The translations under genes and the position numbers were made by a program. Positions 1-8,289 of a DNA stretch of 64,000 bases are shown piece by piece. Each line of letters begins with the position of its first letter. Position 1 is the first letter of the stretch. Below the pieces are notes generated by a model. It was not told the origin of the DNA and made no database searches. It was given only the letters and a program-made list of their open reading frames with translations. Origin of the DNA: Prochlorococcus sp. AG-402-N10 (GTDB lineage Bacteria; Cyanobacteriota; Cyanobacteriia; PCC-6307; Cyanobiaceae); contig QCIU01000003.1 of the NCBI GenBank assembly GCA_003216465.1, forward strand, positions 120,471 to 184,470, read 5' to 3'.

Positions 1-149
1 GAATGGATAATAATTTTTGGCTATTATTTAGGTTCTCGGGAACCGAGCCTCTTTTAAGAATATATTGTGAAGCAACATCAGAAAAAAATTTAAATAAGGT
101 TTTAGAATGGAGCCAAAAATTTATAAATATTGTGAAAAATAAGAAATGA
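1..149 (+). CDS. Phosphoglucomutase/phosphomannomutase family protein, C-terminal end (partial)
   Basis: The gene is cut by the left edge of the window; only about 48 C-terminal residues are visible, read from base 3. They contain RFSGTEPLLRIYCEA, which matches the phosphate-binding C-terminal signature (R-x-SGTEP-x-x-R) of the alpha-D-phosphohexomutase superfamily (GlmM, ManB, Pgm). These enzymes move phosphate between C1 and C6 of hexoses or hexosamines. The exact substrate cannot be decided from the tail. The stop codon overlaps the start of the next gene (ATGA at 146-149), suggesting co-transcription and translational coupling with the XTP pyrophosphatase gene. Confidence 0.8.
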   Translation, partial: MDNNFWLLFRFSGTEPLLRIYCEATSEKNLNKVLEWSQKFINIVKNKK

Positions 150-721
150 AAAGATTATATTTAGCAAGTAAAAATCAGGGCAAAATTGAAGAATATAAAA
201 AATTACTGTTAGAAGTAAATTGCCAATTATTACTTCAACCAGAATCAATAGAAGTTGAAGAAAATGGTGTTACATTTAGGGAGAATGCGATCAAAAAAGC
301 CAGTGAAGTTTCTCAGAAGACAAGAAACTATGCTATTGCAGATGACTCGGGAATATGTATTGATGCCTTAGATGGTAAGCCAGGAATTTACTCATCTAGA
401 TATGCCGAAAATGATCAAAAAAGAATAGAAAGGATTTTAACTGAACTCGATGGAGAAGAAAATAGAGGCGCATTTTTCATCGCAAATATTTGTGTTTGTT
501 CTCCTAATGGGAATGTGATTCTAGAATCAGAAGCTAAATGTTTTGGAAATATTATCCATAAACCAAGAGGAAAAAGTGGTTTTGGTTATGATCCTATTTT
601 TGAGGAGATATCAAGTAAACTAACTTTTGCTGAGATGAATCATGACTTAAAAGATTTATGTAGTCATCGTGGGAAAGCACTTAAAAAAATTATTCCCCAA
701 TTATTAAAAATATTTGCCTGA
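146..721 (+). CDS. rdgB: RdgB/HAM1-type dITP/XTP pyrophosphatase
   Basis: This 191-residue protein has the full HAM1 layout. An N-terminal SKNQGK loop (residues 8-13) binds the triphosphate, DDSGICIDAL (66-75) carries the metal-binding acidic residues, and a C-terminal GFGYDPIF plus SHRGKAL block recognises the base. The family hydrolyses deaminated purine triphosphates (dITP, XTP) to monophosphates and pyrophosphate, cleaning the nucleotide pool. The length is normal for the family. The start overlaps the previous stop as ATGA. The gene ends one base from the stop of the convergent carotenoid oxygenase gene. Confidence 0.93.
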   Translation: MKRLYLASKNQGKIEEYKKLLLEVNCQLLLQPESIEVEENGVTFRENAIKKASEVSQKTRNYAIADDSGICIDALDGKPGIYSSRYAENDQKRIERILTELDGEENRGAFFIANICVCSPNGNVILESEAKCFGNIIHKPRGKSGFGYDPIFEEISSKLTFAEMNHDLKDLCSHRGKALKKIIPQLLKIFA

Positions 722-2248
722 TTAATTTTTAACCCAAGATCCATGAAGGCCATGGGGAATTGAGATTGGCAATTCATAAACAGCTAATTTTTTTAAGTCT
801 TTTGCGTCTAATATCACTAAATCGCTTCCTCTTCTTTCTCCGTTCCATAGAAGTATAAATAAAAATCCCTCATCTTCTTTTGAAGAGTTTTCTGATGGAA
901 CCATAATTGGTTCACTAACAAATCCACTTGGACCTGCTGACCAAGAAATCTCTTCCTTAGAAGTTAAATTTATTTTTTTTATTGCTTGAAGTGGAGCGTT
1001 CCCAAACTTTCGAGATGTGCTTGCCATCCAACTAAAAGTTGCTTTTAATCCTAAGTTTTTAGGATTAACAACAGCAAATTCACAACATTGTTCACTGAAA
1101 GTTTCAAGTTCACAAGTTTTTGTCTTTAGATCGATAATTGATCTTTTCAGTTTTCCTTCTGGATATTTATCAAAGTCAATATCCCTAAAATTCTCGTCTG
1201 GACCAACTGATGGGAAATCATCATAAAAAATACTATCTAATACGATTTTGGAATCTTTTTCAAATGCATTTACATGATGAAAAACGAATCCTTCTGGAGC
1301 ATCTATTGTTAAAGGAGGCTGTCCCCTAAATAATCCACTTTCTCTGGGGATGATAAAAAACTTTGCCTTTTTATTTGGGTTTGACTTTAGACATTGTGCT
1401 GCTCCTCTTTGACCCATTACAAATGGAAGAGGATTGAAATCAATAGCATTCTGTAAAAATATTGCCCAATTAGTTGTGATTGCGAAATCATGAAGGAATG
1501 CAAAGCCATTAAAGGTATCTTTTCTGTCACAAATGAGCTCTCCAGAATTTGTACCAGCGTTATCAAATTCCATTAATCTAATGGTACTTTTTGGCCCGGT
1601 TTGTACTCCAAAAGTGACTAAAAGTTCTGAAGATGCATTTGAGTTTAGGTCTATTTTGGGATGAGCACTGAATGCTTCGTTAGGCTTAAGTACCCCTTTT
1701 AATGTTGTTAAACCAATAGTGTCAAGACTATCAGGATCCATTGCATGTGGACCTGCTGCTTCCCATAATGCGAGAATTTCATCTCCTAATTTGATGACAT
1801 GTGTATTAGCGATATTCTTGAATTTTAGATCTAATGCATTATTTAAAATTCCTCCATTTTTTTGTGTTCCAAAAACACCTCTATAAATAAATTTATTTAT
1901 TTTTTCTTCTTCCAAATAGCCTTTAGTTTTAACAAATCTATTTGTTAAGAATGGCTGACCATTTTCGAATTTTATGGATGTTATCATTCCATCACCATCA
2001 AATGGATGATGAACCCATTGTCCACCTCTCTCTAATATTCCTGGTCCATTTCTTAATAATGTTCCATTTAGATTTTTAATATTATTACCTTTGCTAATTG
2101 TTAGAGGCTCATTAGTTAGCTCCTTTTCTACATTTTGATAAGCACTTGACCAATCTTCTTTATTAAAAATTTTAAATTTATCAATTTTTTTATCTTGTAA
2201 ATTAGTCACAACAAAAGAATCACTTAATCTATCTTCGCCAAAAATCAA
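722..2248 (-). CDS. Carotenoid cleavage oxygenase (RPE65/lignostilbene dioxygenase family)
   Basis: This 508-residue soluble protein resembles the RPE65/apocarotenoid oxygenase family, non-heme iron enzymes that split a carotenoid or apocarotenoid polyene double bond. Visible family features are the N-terminal block LRNGPGILERGGQ followed by WVHHPFDGDGM, and spaced histidines typical of the propeller iron site: SAHPKID, FLHDFAIT, FHHVNAF and, near the C-terminus, IPHGLHG. The length is typical (about 480-510). No signal peptide is seen. The true substrate is not determined by the sequence; zeaxanthin or apocarotenals are plausible in this background. It is convergent with rdgB and lies upstream of nothing obviously related, with hisB following on the same strand side. 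Confidence 0.88.
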   Translation of the reverse strand: MIFGEDRLSDSFVVTNLQDKKIDKFKIFNKEDWSSAYQNVEKELTNEPLTISKGNNIKNLNGTLLRNGPGILERGGQWVHHPFDGDGMITSIKFENGQPFLTNRFVKTKGYLEEEKINKFIYRGVFGTQKNGGILNNALDLKFKNIANTHVIKLGDEILALWEAAGPHAMDPDSLDTIGLTTLKGVLKPNEAFSAHPKIDLNSNASSELLVTFGVQTGPKSTIRLMEFDNAGTNSGELICDRKDTFNGFAFLHDFAITTNWAIFLQNAIDFNPLPFVMGQRGAAQCLKSNPNKKAKFFIIPRESGLFRGQPPLTIDAPEGFVFHHVNAFEKDSKIVLDSIFYDDFPSVGPDENFRDIDFDKYPEGKLKRSIIDLKTKTCELETFSEQCCEFAVVNPKNLGLKATFSWMASTSRKFGNAPLQAIKKINLTSKEEISWSAGPSGFVSEPIMVPSENSSKEDEGFLFILLWNGERRGSDLVILDAKDLKKLAVYELPISIPHGLHGSWVKN

Positions 2249-2281
2249 CTGAATTGTGGCTGATTCGAAAAAATTTCTATT

Positions 2282-2887
2282 TTATTGTTTTTCTAACATT
2301 CCTTTACTGCTTGGAATTGAATCAGATCTTCTTGGATCTATTTCGGTAGCCATTCTCATTGCTCTTGAAAAAGCTTTAAAGCACGCCTCAACTATGTGAT
2401 GTGAATTACTGCCTCGTATTTGATTAATATGCAGAGTAATACCGCTGTTATTTACAAAGGCAATAAAAAACTCTCTTACTAGTTCAGTATCATAATTTCC
2501 TATTCTAGGAGCTTTTAATTGAAGATCATAAGATAGATGCGGTCTACCAGAGCAGTCTAAAGTAACTTGAACTAATGCTTCATCTAATGGGGCAAAGAAA
2601 TGTCCAAATCTGCTTATTCCTTTTCTTTCTCCCAAGGCTTTTGAAAATGCTTTGCCTAATGCGATTCCTACATCTTCATTTGTATGGTGATCATCAATAT
2701 AGGTATCTCCAATTGCTTTTATTTTTAAATCGAACAAACCATGACTGGATATTTGATGAAGCATATGATCTAAGAATGGTATCCCGGTATCAATCTCAGA
2801 AATTCCATTTCCATCTAAGTTTATAAATACAGAAATATCTGTTTCATTCGTTTTTCTTTTTATTTCAGATTGCCTTAGAGATGACAT
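2282..2887 (-). CDS. hisB: Imidazoleglycerol-phosphate dehydratase
   Basis: The 201-residue protein is the single-domain HisB form, which dehydrates imidazole-glycerol-phosphate to imidazole-acetol-phosphate in histidine synthesis. The Mn-binding motifs are intact: [27 protein letters not shown] and, near the C-terminus, [14 protein letters not shown]. It lacks the fused phosphatase domain of enterobacterial HisB. The start is ATG. It lies 20 bp downstream of fabI on the same strand, so the two are probably co-transcribed, although their pathways differ. Confidence 0.96.
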   Translation of the reverse strand: MSSLRQSEIKRKTNETDISVFINLDGNGISEIDTGIPFLDHMLHQISSHGLFDLKIKAIGDTYIDDHHTNEDVGIALGKAFSKALGERKGISRFGHFFAPLDEALVQVTLDCSGRPHLSYDLQLKAPRIGNYDTELVREFFIAFVNNSGITLHINQIRGSNSHHIVEACFKAFSRAMRMATEIDPRRSDSIPSSKGMLEKQ

Positions 2888-2907
2888 TTTTATGCAAATT
2901 ACTTAGT

Positions 2908-3690
2908 TTACATTCCATTAATGCAGTAACCCGCATCAACATAAATTGTTTGGCCTGAAATGCCGCTAGAGAGATCACTTAATAAAAAAGCAGCTGTATT
3001 ACCTACTTCTGTTTGAGTGACTGTTCTGCGTAAAGGAGCCTTTTCTTCAACATTGTGAATCATATCTAAAATGCCACCTATAGCAGAACTCGCAAGTGTT
3101 CTTATAGGCCCAGCACTTATTGCGTTAACTCTAACTTGTTTTTCGGGACCAAGTTCTGCAGAAAGATATCTGACTGAAGCTTCTAAAGCTGCTTTAGCAA
3201 CCCCCATCACGTTATAGTTAGGAATCGCCCTTTCTGAACCTAAATAAGTTAATGAGACAACTCCAGCACCATCACTAAAAAGTGGTTTTGCTGCTTTACA
3301 TAAAGGTGCTAACGAATACGCACTTATATTAAGAGCCCTATCAAAACCCTCTGAAGTGGTAGCACTATAATCTCCAATCAATTCATCGCGTCCTGCAAAT
3401 GCTAGGCAGTGAACTAATCCGTCAATTTGCCCCCAATTGTCTTTTATATTTTTAAAGATTTCTTCAATTTGAGCGGGATTTTGAACATCAAGAGGCAAAA
3501 ATAACGATGGGTTTAAAGGTTCAGTTAGTTCTCTAACTTTAGACTCGAATCTTCCCTTATCATCAGGCAAATATGTGATTCCAAGTTCTGCGCCAGCTTT
3601 TGAAAGTTGTTGAGCTATACCCCATGCTATTGAACGATTGTTGGCAATTCCCGTAACAAGAATTTTTTTGCCATTTAGATTTAGAAGCAT
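2908..3690 (-). CDS. fabI: Enoyl-[acyl-carrier-protein] reductase (NADH)
   Basis: This 260-residue short-chain dehydrogenase-like protein has the FabI nucleotide-binding segment (TGIANNRSIAWGIA, from residue 13) and the catalytic Tyr-x6-Lys pair (Y159, K166 in NYNVMGVAK) with an upstream tyrosine (Y149). It carries out the last reduction of each fatty-acid elongation cycle. SAGPIRTLAS near residue 193 is the usual FabI substrate-loop region. The ATG start is clear. The 100-bp gap to the divergent thioredoxin-like gene presumably holds both promoters. Confidence 0.96.
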   Translation of the reverse strand: MLLNLNGKKILVTGIANNRSIAWGIAQQLSKAGAELGITYLPDDKGRFESKVRELTEPLNPSLFLPLDVQNPAQIEEIFKNIKDNWGQIDGLVHCLAFAGRDELIGDYSATTSEGFDRALNISAYSLAPLCKAAKPLFSDGAGVVSLTYLGSERAIPNYNVMGVAKAALEASVRYLSAELGPEKQVRVNAISAGPIRTLASSAIGGILDMIHNVEEKAPLRRTVTQTEVGNTAAFLLSDLSSGISGQTIYVDAGYCINGM

Positions 3691-3795
3691 TTTGTTTATT
3701 ATTTCTATTATTCTCCTATATAAAAGTACCCATCTTTACGGATTACTTCAAAATATACAATAATTTTCAAATATCAAAGAATTTTTAACTTGAAC

Positions 3796-4389
3796 ATGGT
3801 AAGAACAAACTCTATGGTTTTGGAATTAGGTTTTCAATTACCGAATTTCGAAATGTTAAATGCTAATTCTTCAGAAAATGAATATTTTAATTCTCATAAT
3901 CTAGATAATCGGCATTTACTTTTAATGTTTATTTGTGCTCATTGCCCATTTGTTAAATATATTGAGAATCAAATTTTCACCTTAAGTAAACAAATTGAAA
4001 ATACAGTTCAAACAGTTGCAATTTCTAGTAATGATATTGTCACTCATCCTTCAGATTCTCCTAAAAATTTGAGATTACAGGCACAAACACAGGGATGGAG
4101 TTTTCCTTATCTATACGATGAAAATCAAAATTTTGCTAAGGAATTAAAAGCGGCTTGCACCCCAGATTTTTATCTTTTTTCAAATGAAGGAGATGGTGAT
4201 TTTTTATTGTATTATCATGGTCAATTAGACGATAGTAGACCAGGTAATAATATCCCTCTATCTGGAAAAGATTTGCGTTCTGCTGTAAAAGATTTGAATC
4301 AAGATAATTCTTATCCTTCAAATCAGATGCCTTCTTTAGGTTGCAATATAAAATGGACTCCTGGTAAAGAACCAAGTTGGTTTAAATGA
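3796..4389 (+). CDS. Thioredoxin-fold (AhpC/TSA or TlpA-like) protein
   Basis: The protein has a thioredoxin/peroxiredoxin-like fold: an N-terminal GFQLPNF segment, then FICAHCPFVKYIENQ with a CAHC active-site pair, and a cis-Pro-like ACTPDFYLF later. The family is annotated in cyanobacteria as a thiol-disulfide or peroxiredoxin-like protein; the natural substrate is not known to me. The reading frame can begin at TTG 3790 or at ATG 3796. I choose the ATG, which loses only two residues; ATG 3814 is a third option. No signal peptide is seen, so it is probably cytoplasmic. It precedes the DegT gene on the same strand by about 50 bp. Confidence 0.8.
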   Translation: MVRTNSMVLELGFQLPNFEMLNANSSENEYFNSHNLDNRHLLLMFICAHCPFVKYIENQIFTLSKQIENTVQTVAISSNDIVTHPSDSPKNLRLQAQTQGWSFPYLYDENQNFAKELKAACTPDFYLFSNEGDGDFLLYYHGQLDDSRPGNNIPLSGKDLRSAVKDLNQDNSYPSNQMPSLGCNIKWTPGKEPSWFK

Positions 4390-4402
4390 ATTAAAAATTT
4401 TT

Positions 4403-4432
4403 TTAACCCATAGAAATATGGTTTAGGGTTAA
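4403..4432. repeat. Nested inverted repeat upstream of the DegT-family gene
   Basis: An outer inverted repeat (TTAACCC ... GGGTTAA) encloses an inner perfect hairpin CCATA-GAAA-TATGG at 4408-4421. It lies between the thioredoxin-like stop (4389) and the ATG at 4443. There is no T-run following it on the plus strand, so it does not look like a standard intrinsic terminator. It could be a 5' UTR structure or a weak terminator. Confidence 0.45.
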
Positions 4433-4442
4433 TATATTTACT

Positions 4443-5648
4443 ATGCAGATACCTCCATTTACTTTAAATAGGCAGTACCACGAAATTGGCTCAGAAATTG
4501 AGAGTGAGGTTTTTAAAGTTTTAAAAGGGGGCCAGTATATTGGAGGACAAGAAATTGCCAAATTTGAGGAGAGTTTTTCAAATCTGATTGGTGTTCAAAA
4601 TACTATTGGATGTAATAGTGGAACTGATGCTTTAGTATTAGCTTTGCGCGCATTAGATATTGGTGCGGGTGATGAAGTTATTACCTCATCTTTTAGCTTT
4701 TTTGCAACTGCAGAGGCTATTAGTGCAGTTGGTGCTAATCCTGTTTTGGTAGATATAGATCCAGAAACTTATCTCATTAATACTGAACTAATAGAACAAG
4801 AAATAAATTCTAATACCAAGGCAATTATGCCAGTTCATCTATTTGGTAATGCAGTGAATATGACCTTAATAAAATCTTTGGCCAAGAAATATGACTTAAA
4901 AGTAATTGAAGATTGTGCTCAGGCAACATGCACAATGTGGGAAAATTCCAAAGTTGGTAGTATCGGTGATATAGGCTGTTTTAGCTTTTTCCCTACTAAA
5001 AATTTAGGAGCTGCTGGAGATGGTGGAGCAGTAACAACTTCAGATCAGGAGATTGCAAAAAAAATTAGAGAACTGGCTGTTCATGGCAGTCCAATAAGAT
5101 ATCATCATACCCAAATTGGATATAACAGCAGACTTGATACCATTCAAGCTGCCATATTAAACATTAAAATTAAATATATTTATAAGTGGATTAATAATCG
5201 CCAAAAAATTGCTAATAATTACCTTGATTTATTAGAAAAAAATCCATTTATTAGTTTTCCAAAAATTAGCTCTGATTCAATTTCCCATTCTTGGAATCAA
5301 TTTGTCATCAAATTAAGAAACGATAAATATTTTTTAAATGAAGATTTTTCAAATTTATATGATACTGATTGCAAAAAATACTATTCCTTGAGGAATTTAG
5401 TAAAACAAAAACTTTTTGAAAAAGGTATTAATTCAATTATTTATTATCCAATTCCAATACACGCACAAATAGCTTACAAAAATCAAAATTTTTCTAGAAC
5501 AAAACTCATTAATACAGAGAGAATTTGTACAGAAGTTCTTAGTCTTCCAATGTTTCCTGAAATTTCTTATGAAGAGCAAGTTTATGTAGCAGAAAATTTA
5601 AATAAAGTTTTAAAGAATTGTATAGAGGAAATTCAAATTTCAGCATAA
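4443..5648 (+). CDS. DegT/DnrJ/EryC1/StrS-family PLP-dependent aminotransferase
   Basis: This 401-residue protein is a sugar-aminotransferase-type PLP enzyme. It shows the N-terminal cofactor region (GCNSGTDALVLALRALDIGAGDEV), the aspartate block VIEDCAQATCT, and the lysine motif FFPTKNLGAAGDGGA with the Schiff-base Lys near residue 186. Family members transaminate nucleotide-linked keto-sugars for surface polysaccharides, and older annotations call them pleiotropic regulatory proteins. The substrate cannot be read from sequence. The last 16 bp overlap the end of the convergent photolyase gene. Confidence 0.9.
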   Translation: MQIPPFTLNRQYHEIGSEIESEVFKVLKGGQYIGGQEIAKFEESFSNLIGVQNTIGCNSGTDALVLALRALDIGAGDEVITSSFSFFATAEAISAVGANPVLVDIDPETYLINTELIEQEINSNTKAIMPVHLFGNAVNMTLIKSLAKKYDLKVIEDCAQATCTMWENSKVGSIGDIGCFSFFPTKNLGAAGDGGAVTTSDQEIAKKIRELAVHGSPIRYHHTQIGYNSRLDTIQAAILNIKIKYIYKWINNRQKIANNYLDLLEKNPFISFPKISSDSISHSWNQFVIKLRNDKYFLNEDFSNLYDTDCKKYYSLRNLVKQKLFEKGINSIIYYPIPIHAQIAYKNQNFSRTKLINTERICTEVLSLPMFPEISYEEQVYVAENLNKVLKNCIEEIQISA

Positions 5649-7066
5649 AGTGATTTAAATAATCTTTGTTGTATGTTGTGATTGACAATAGGGCTTGAAT
5701 AATTATTTTTTTCTAAATTAGATATCTCCCCATTTAATAATTCTGAATTTGACACTTTAGATAATTCAGGAATCCAATATTTTATATATTCGCAAATAGG
5801 ATCAAATTTTTTTGCTTGGGTATATGGATTAAAAATTCTAAGTGGTTTTGGATCCATACCGCTACTGGCGCTCCACTGCCATCCCCCATTATTTGCAGCT
5901 AAGTCTCCATCAACCAAAGTCTCCATAAATTTATTCTCGCCCATTTGCCAATTGCATATAAGATCTTTTACCAGAAATGAAGCGACTATCATCCTACATC
6001 TGTTATGCATCCAGCCAGTACTATTTAGTTGACGCATTGCAGCATCAACTATAGGTACTCCGGTCTCTCCTTTGCTCCAATGCTGAAACCATTCATTATT
6101 GTTTTGCCAAGGAAAGTGATCCCATTTTTTTCTATATGGACCTTTCTCTAGCTCTGGGAAATGGAATAAGCAATGTTGATAAAATTCACGCCAAACAAGT
6201 TCTTTTTGCCAAGTTTCAATTGATAGATAATTTCCTTGATTTTCCAAATCTGAATTTAAATTTAATGTGGCGTTCCAAACTTTTCTAATGCTGATGGTGC
6301 CGAATCTGAGAGATGCACTTAGAAAAGATGTCCCATTATGGGAAGGAAAATCTCGTGCAGAATTGTAAGAATATATTTTTTTTCCGTTAATGAAGTTTTC
6401 TAATAATGTTTCTGCAGCATTCTCTCCAGGTCTACATGGACAAATATTCGAACCAGGAAATTTGATATTTTTGATAAATTTCTCTAGAACCGAATCAGAT
6501 GAATTTATTATCTTATCTTTGAGTTTATTATCTATATCTTTAAACTGGAAACCAACTTTATCTTGTTCAAATGAACCTAATAAATTCATTTTTGGTTTAA
6601 GGTTTTTATAAAAAGGGCCATAAACTGAATAAGGATTATTATTTCCTGAAAATATTTTTAAAGGTTCTACTAATAAGTGATCCCAAGTTTCAATAACTTG
6701 AATATTTTGCTCTTTTAAATTTTTTTTTATTTGTAAATCGCGATTAATCTCATAAGGTTCAATTGATCTATTCCAAAAAACAAATTTAGCATCTATTTTC
6801 TTTGCTAATTGAGGAATTATTAATACTGGATCTCCTTCTCCCATAACTAATCTACTACCCATTTTTTTCCAATTATTTCCTAATTCTTGTAGTGAATTTC
6901 CTAGAAACCAAGCTCTTGAACTTGCATTGAAATCGTGTGAGTAATTTTTATCAAATATATAAGTTGAAGTAATAGCATTTGATAATGAAAATGCTTTGAT
7001 TAAAGCTTGATTATCAAATATTCTTAAATCCTTTCTATGCCAAAAAAGTATTCTAGGTTTATTCAT
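5633..7066 (-). CDS. phrA: Deoxyribodipyrimidine photolyase
   Basis: The 477-residue protein has the two-part layout of class I cyclobutane-dimer photolyases: an N-terminal antenna domain beginning LFWHRKDLRIFDN and a C-terminal FAD domain with FLSASLRFGTIS, WQKELVWREFYQH, WMHNRCRMIVASFL and DGDLAANNGGWQW. The W-x-N-R-x-R and N-N-G-G-W-Q-W blocks contact FAD and the lesion. It repairs UV dimers with blue light, useful in surface ocean water. Its ATG overlaps the TGA of the upstream Nudix gene (7063-7066), so the pair is probably translationally coupled. Confidence 0.95.
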   Translation of the reverse strand: MNKPRILFWHRKDLRIFDNQALIKAFSLSNAITSTYIFDKNYSHDFNASSRAWFLGNSLQELGNNWKKMGSRLVMGEGDPVLIIPQLAKKIDAKFVFWNRSIEPYEINRDLQIKKNLKEQNIQVIETWDHLLVEPLKIFSGNNNPYSVYGPFYKNLKPKMNLLGSFEQDKVGFQFKDIDNKLKDKIINSSDSVLEKFIKNIKFPGSNICPCRPGENAAETLLENFINGKKIYSYNSARDFPSHNGTSFLSASLRFGTISIRKVWNATLNLNSDLENQGNYLSIETWQKELVWREFYQHCLFHFPELEKGPYRKKWDHFPWQNNNEWFQHWSKGETGVPIVDAAMRQLNSTGWMHNRCRMIVASFLVKDLICNWQMGENKFMETLVDGDLAANNGGWQWSASSGMDPKPLRIFNPYTQAKKFDPICEYIKYWIPELSKVSNSELLNGEISNLEKNNYSSPIVNHNIQQRLFKSLYAEI

Positions 7067-7626
7067 GATTTATCTAAAAATTGTTTAGCTCTAAACCAAG
7101 CCGTCACGGTTTTTGCGTCAAGAATTTCATCCCCACTAGAAATAAGATTATCTAGTTCGTCTGGATCTAAAATTAATACTTCTATATCTTCATCTAAATC
7201 TCCTTTAACCTCGGAATTGAGTTTGTTTAAATCACGGGCTAAAAATAAATAAATTTCTTCATCTGCATAACCAGGAGCAGGGACAAGAGTTCCTAGTTCA
7301 TCCCATTTGTTTGCACTGAATCCAGTCTCTTCTTGTATTTCTCTTTGAATTGAATTAATAGGTGTTTCACCTATTTCTAATGTACCTGCTGGAAATTCTA
7401 ATAAATATCTTGAAACAGCAAATCTATATTGCCGAAGAATGATAACTTTATTGTCTTTTGTAATAGGTACGGCTAATGCTGCCCCGGGATGCTTAATGTA
7501 ACCATATTCACCTTCATGTCCATTTGGAAGCTCAATTCTATTTATTTCGAAACTAAATTTTTTGGACCTTAACTCAGATATTTTTTCTTTAAAAATTGAT
7601 TTTCTTATAAGGTTTTTATTGCCCAT
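7063..7626 (-). CDS. Nudix hydrolase (ADP-ribose pyrophosphatase-like)
   Basis: This 187-residue protein has a complete Nudix box at residues 81-103: G at 81, then the REIQEETG core, matching G-x5-E-x7-R-E-U-x-E-E-x-G-U. The flanking LEFPAGT and the later acidic segment resemble ADP-ribose/NDP-sugar pyrophosphatases. Such enzymes hydrolyse a nucleoside diphosphate linked to another moiety. The substrate is inferred only from family likeness. It is followed without a gap by the photolyase gene and preceded by folK at about 50 bp, all on one strand. Confidence 0.87.
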   Translation of the reverse strand: MGNKNLIRKSIFKEKISELRSKKFSFEINRIELPNGHEGEYGYIKHPGAALAVPITKDNKVIILRQYRFAVSRYLLEFPAGTLEIGETPINSIQREIQEETGFSANKWDELGTLVPAPGYADEEIYLFLARDLNKLNSEVKGDLDEDIEVLILDPDELDNLISSGDEILDAKTVTAWFRAKQFLDKS

Positions 7627-7677
7627 AATTTTTAAATAAAAATAGCCTAACAGTTATTTTTTGGTTTTGTAAATCAT

Positions 7678-8253
7678 TTATATAGACCATTTTGGGGCAT
7701 CAAACTTTGTGATTTTTTGGCTTCTACTTAAGATTTCAGATAGCGGCGTAATAACAAAATTCCGATTCATGAATCTAGGGTGAGGTAATGTTAATTCCTC
7801 GTCAACCGTATGAAAATCTTCCCACCAAAGAATATCTAAATCGAGACATCTTGATAGCCATTTCTTGCCCTTTGGCGTCTTTTCTCTTCCGAAAAATATC
7901 TCTAACTTTTTTAGCTCTTTTAAAAGTAATTTAGCTTTTTTATTTGATGGTTGTGGAAAAGAATTACTTTTTATAAGTAATAGAGTATTTAAATAATTTG
8001 GCTGCTCATTTTCAACACCATGGGGTAATGTCTCATAAATTGAAGACCAAAAAAAGTTTGCATGAAATTTGCTTTTCTCTTCTTTTTTTTTGTTAGAACT
8101 ATCTCCCCACTCATTTATTATTGCCTCTATTTTTGGTTTGCAAATTAATAGTGACTCAAGAGGGCTTCCGAATTTACTATCAATATTTGCTCCGAGGGAT
8201 ATACATAGTCCATTTTTGATATTAAGATTTGATAATTCCACTACAAAAAACAA
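7678..8253 (-). CDS. folK: 2-amino-4-hydroxy-6-hydroxymethyldihydropteridine pyrophosphokinase
   Basis: The protein has the HPPK signature [12 protein letters not shown], with paired aspartates for Mg, and an N-terminal [11 protein letters not shown]. It transfers pyrophosphate from ATP to the pterin in folate synthesis. The region with [16 protein letters not shown] and [10 protein letters not shown] matches the family substrate loops. The frame has no early ATG; TTG at 8253 or GTG at 8241 must serve as the start, giving 191 or 187 residues. Its start region faces chlD, 36 bp away, so promoters of the two divergent genes must overlap. Confidence 0.92.
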   Translation of the reverse strand: MFFVVELSNLNIKNGLCISLGANIDSKFGSPLESLLICKPKIEAIINEWGDSSNKKKEEKSKFHANFFWSSIYETLPHGVENEQPNYLNTLLLIKSNSFPQPSNKKAKLLLKELKKLEIFFGREKTPKGKKWLSRCLDLDILWWEDFHTVDEELTLPHPRFMNRNFVITPLSEILSRSQKITKFDAPKWSI

Positions 8254-8289
8254 AGTTATTGGATAAATTCTATATCAAGCATTTTTAAA

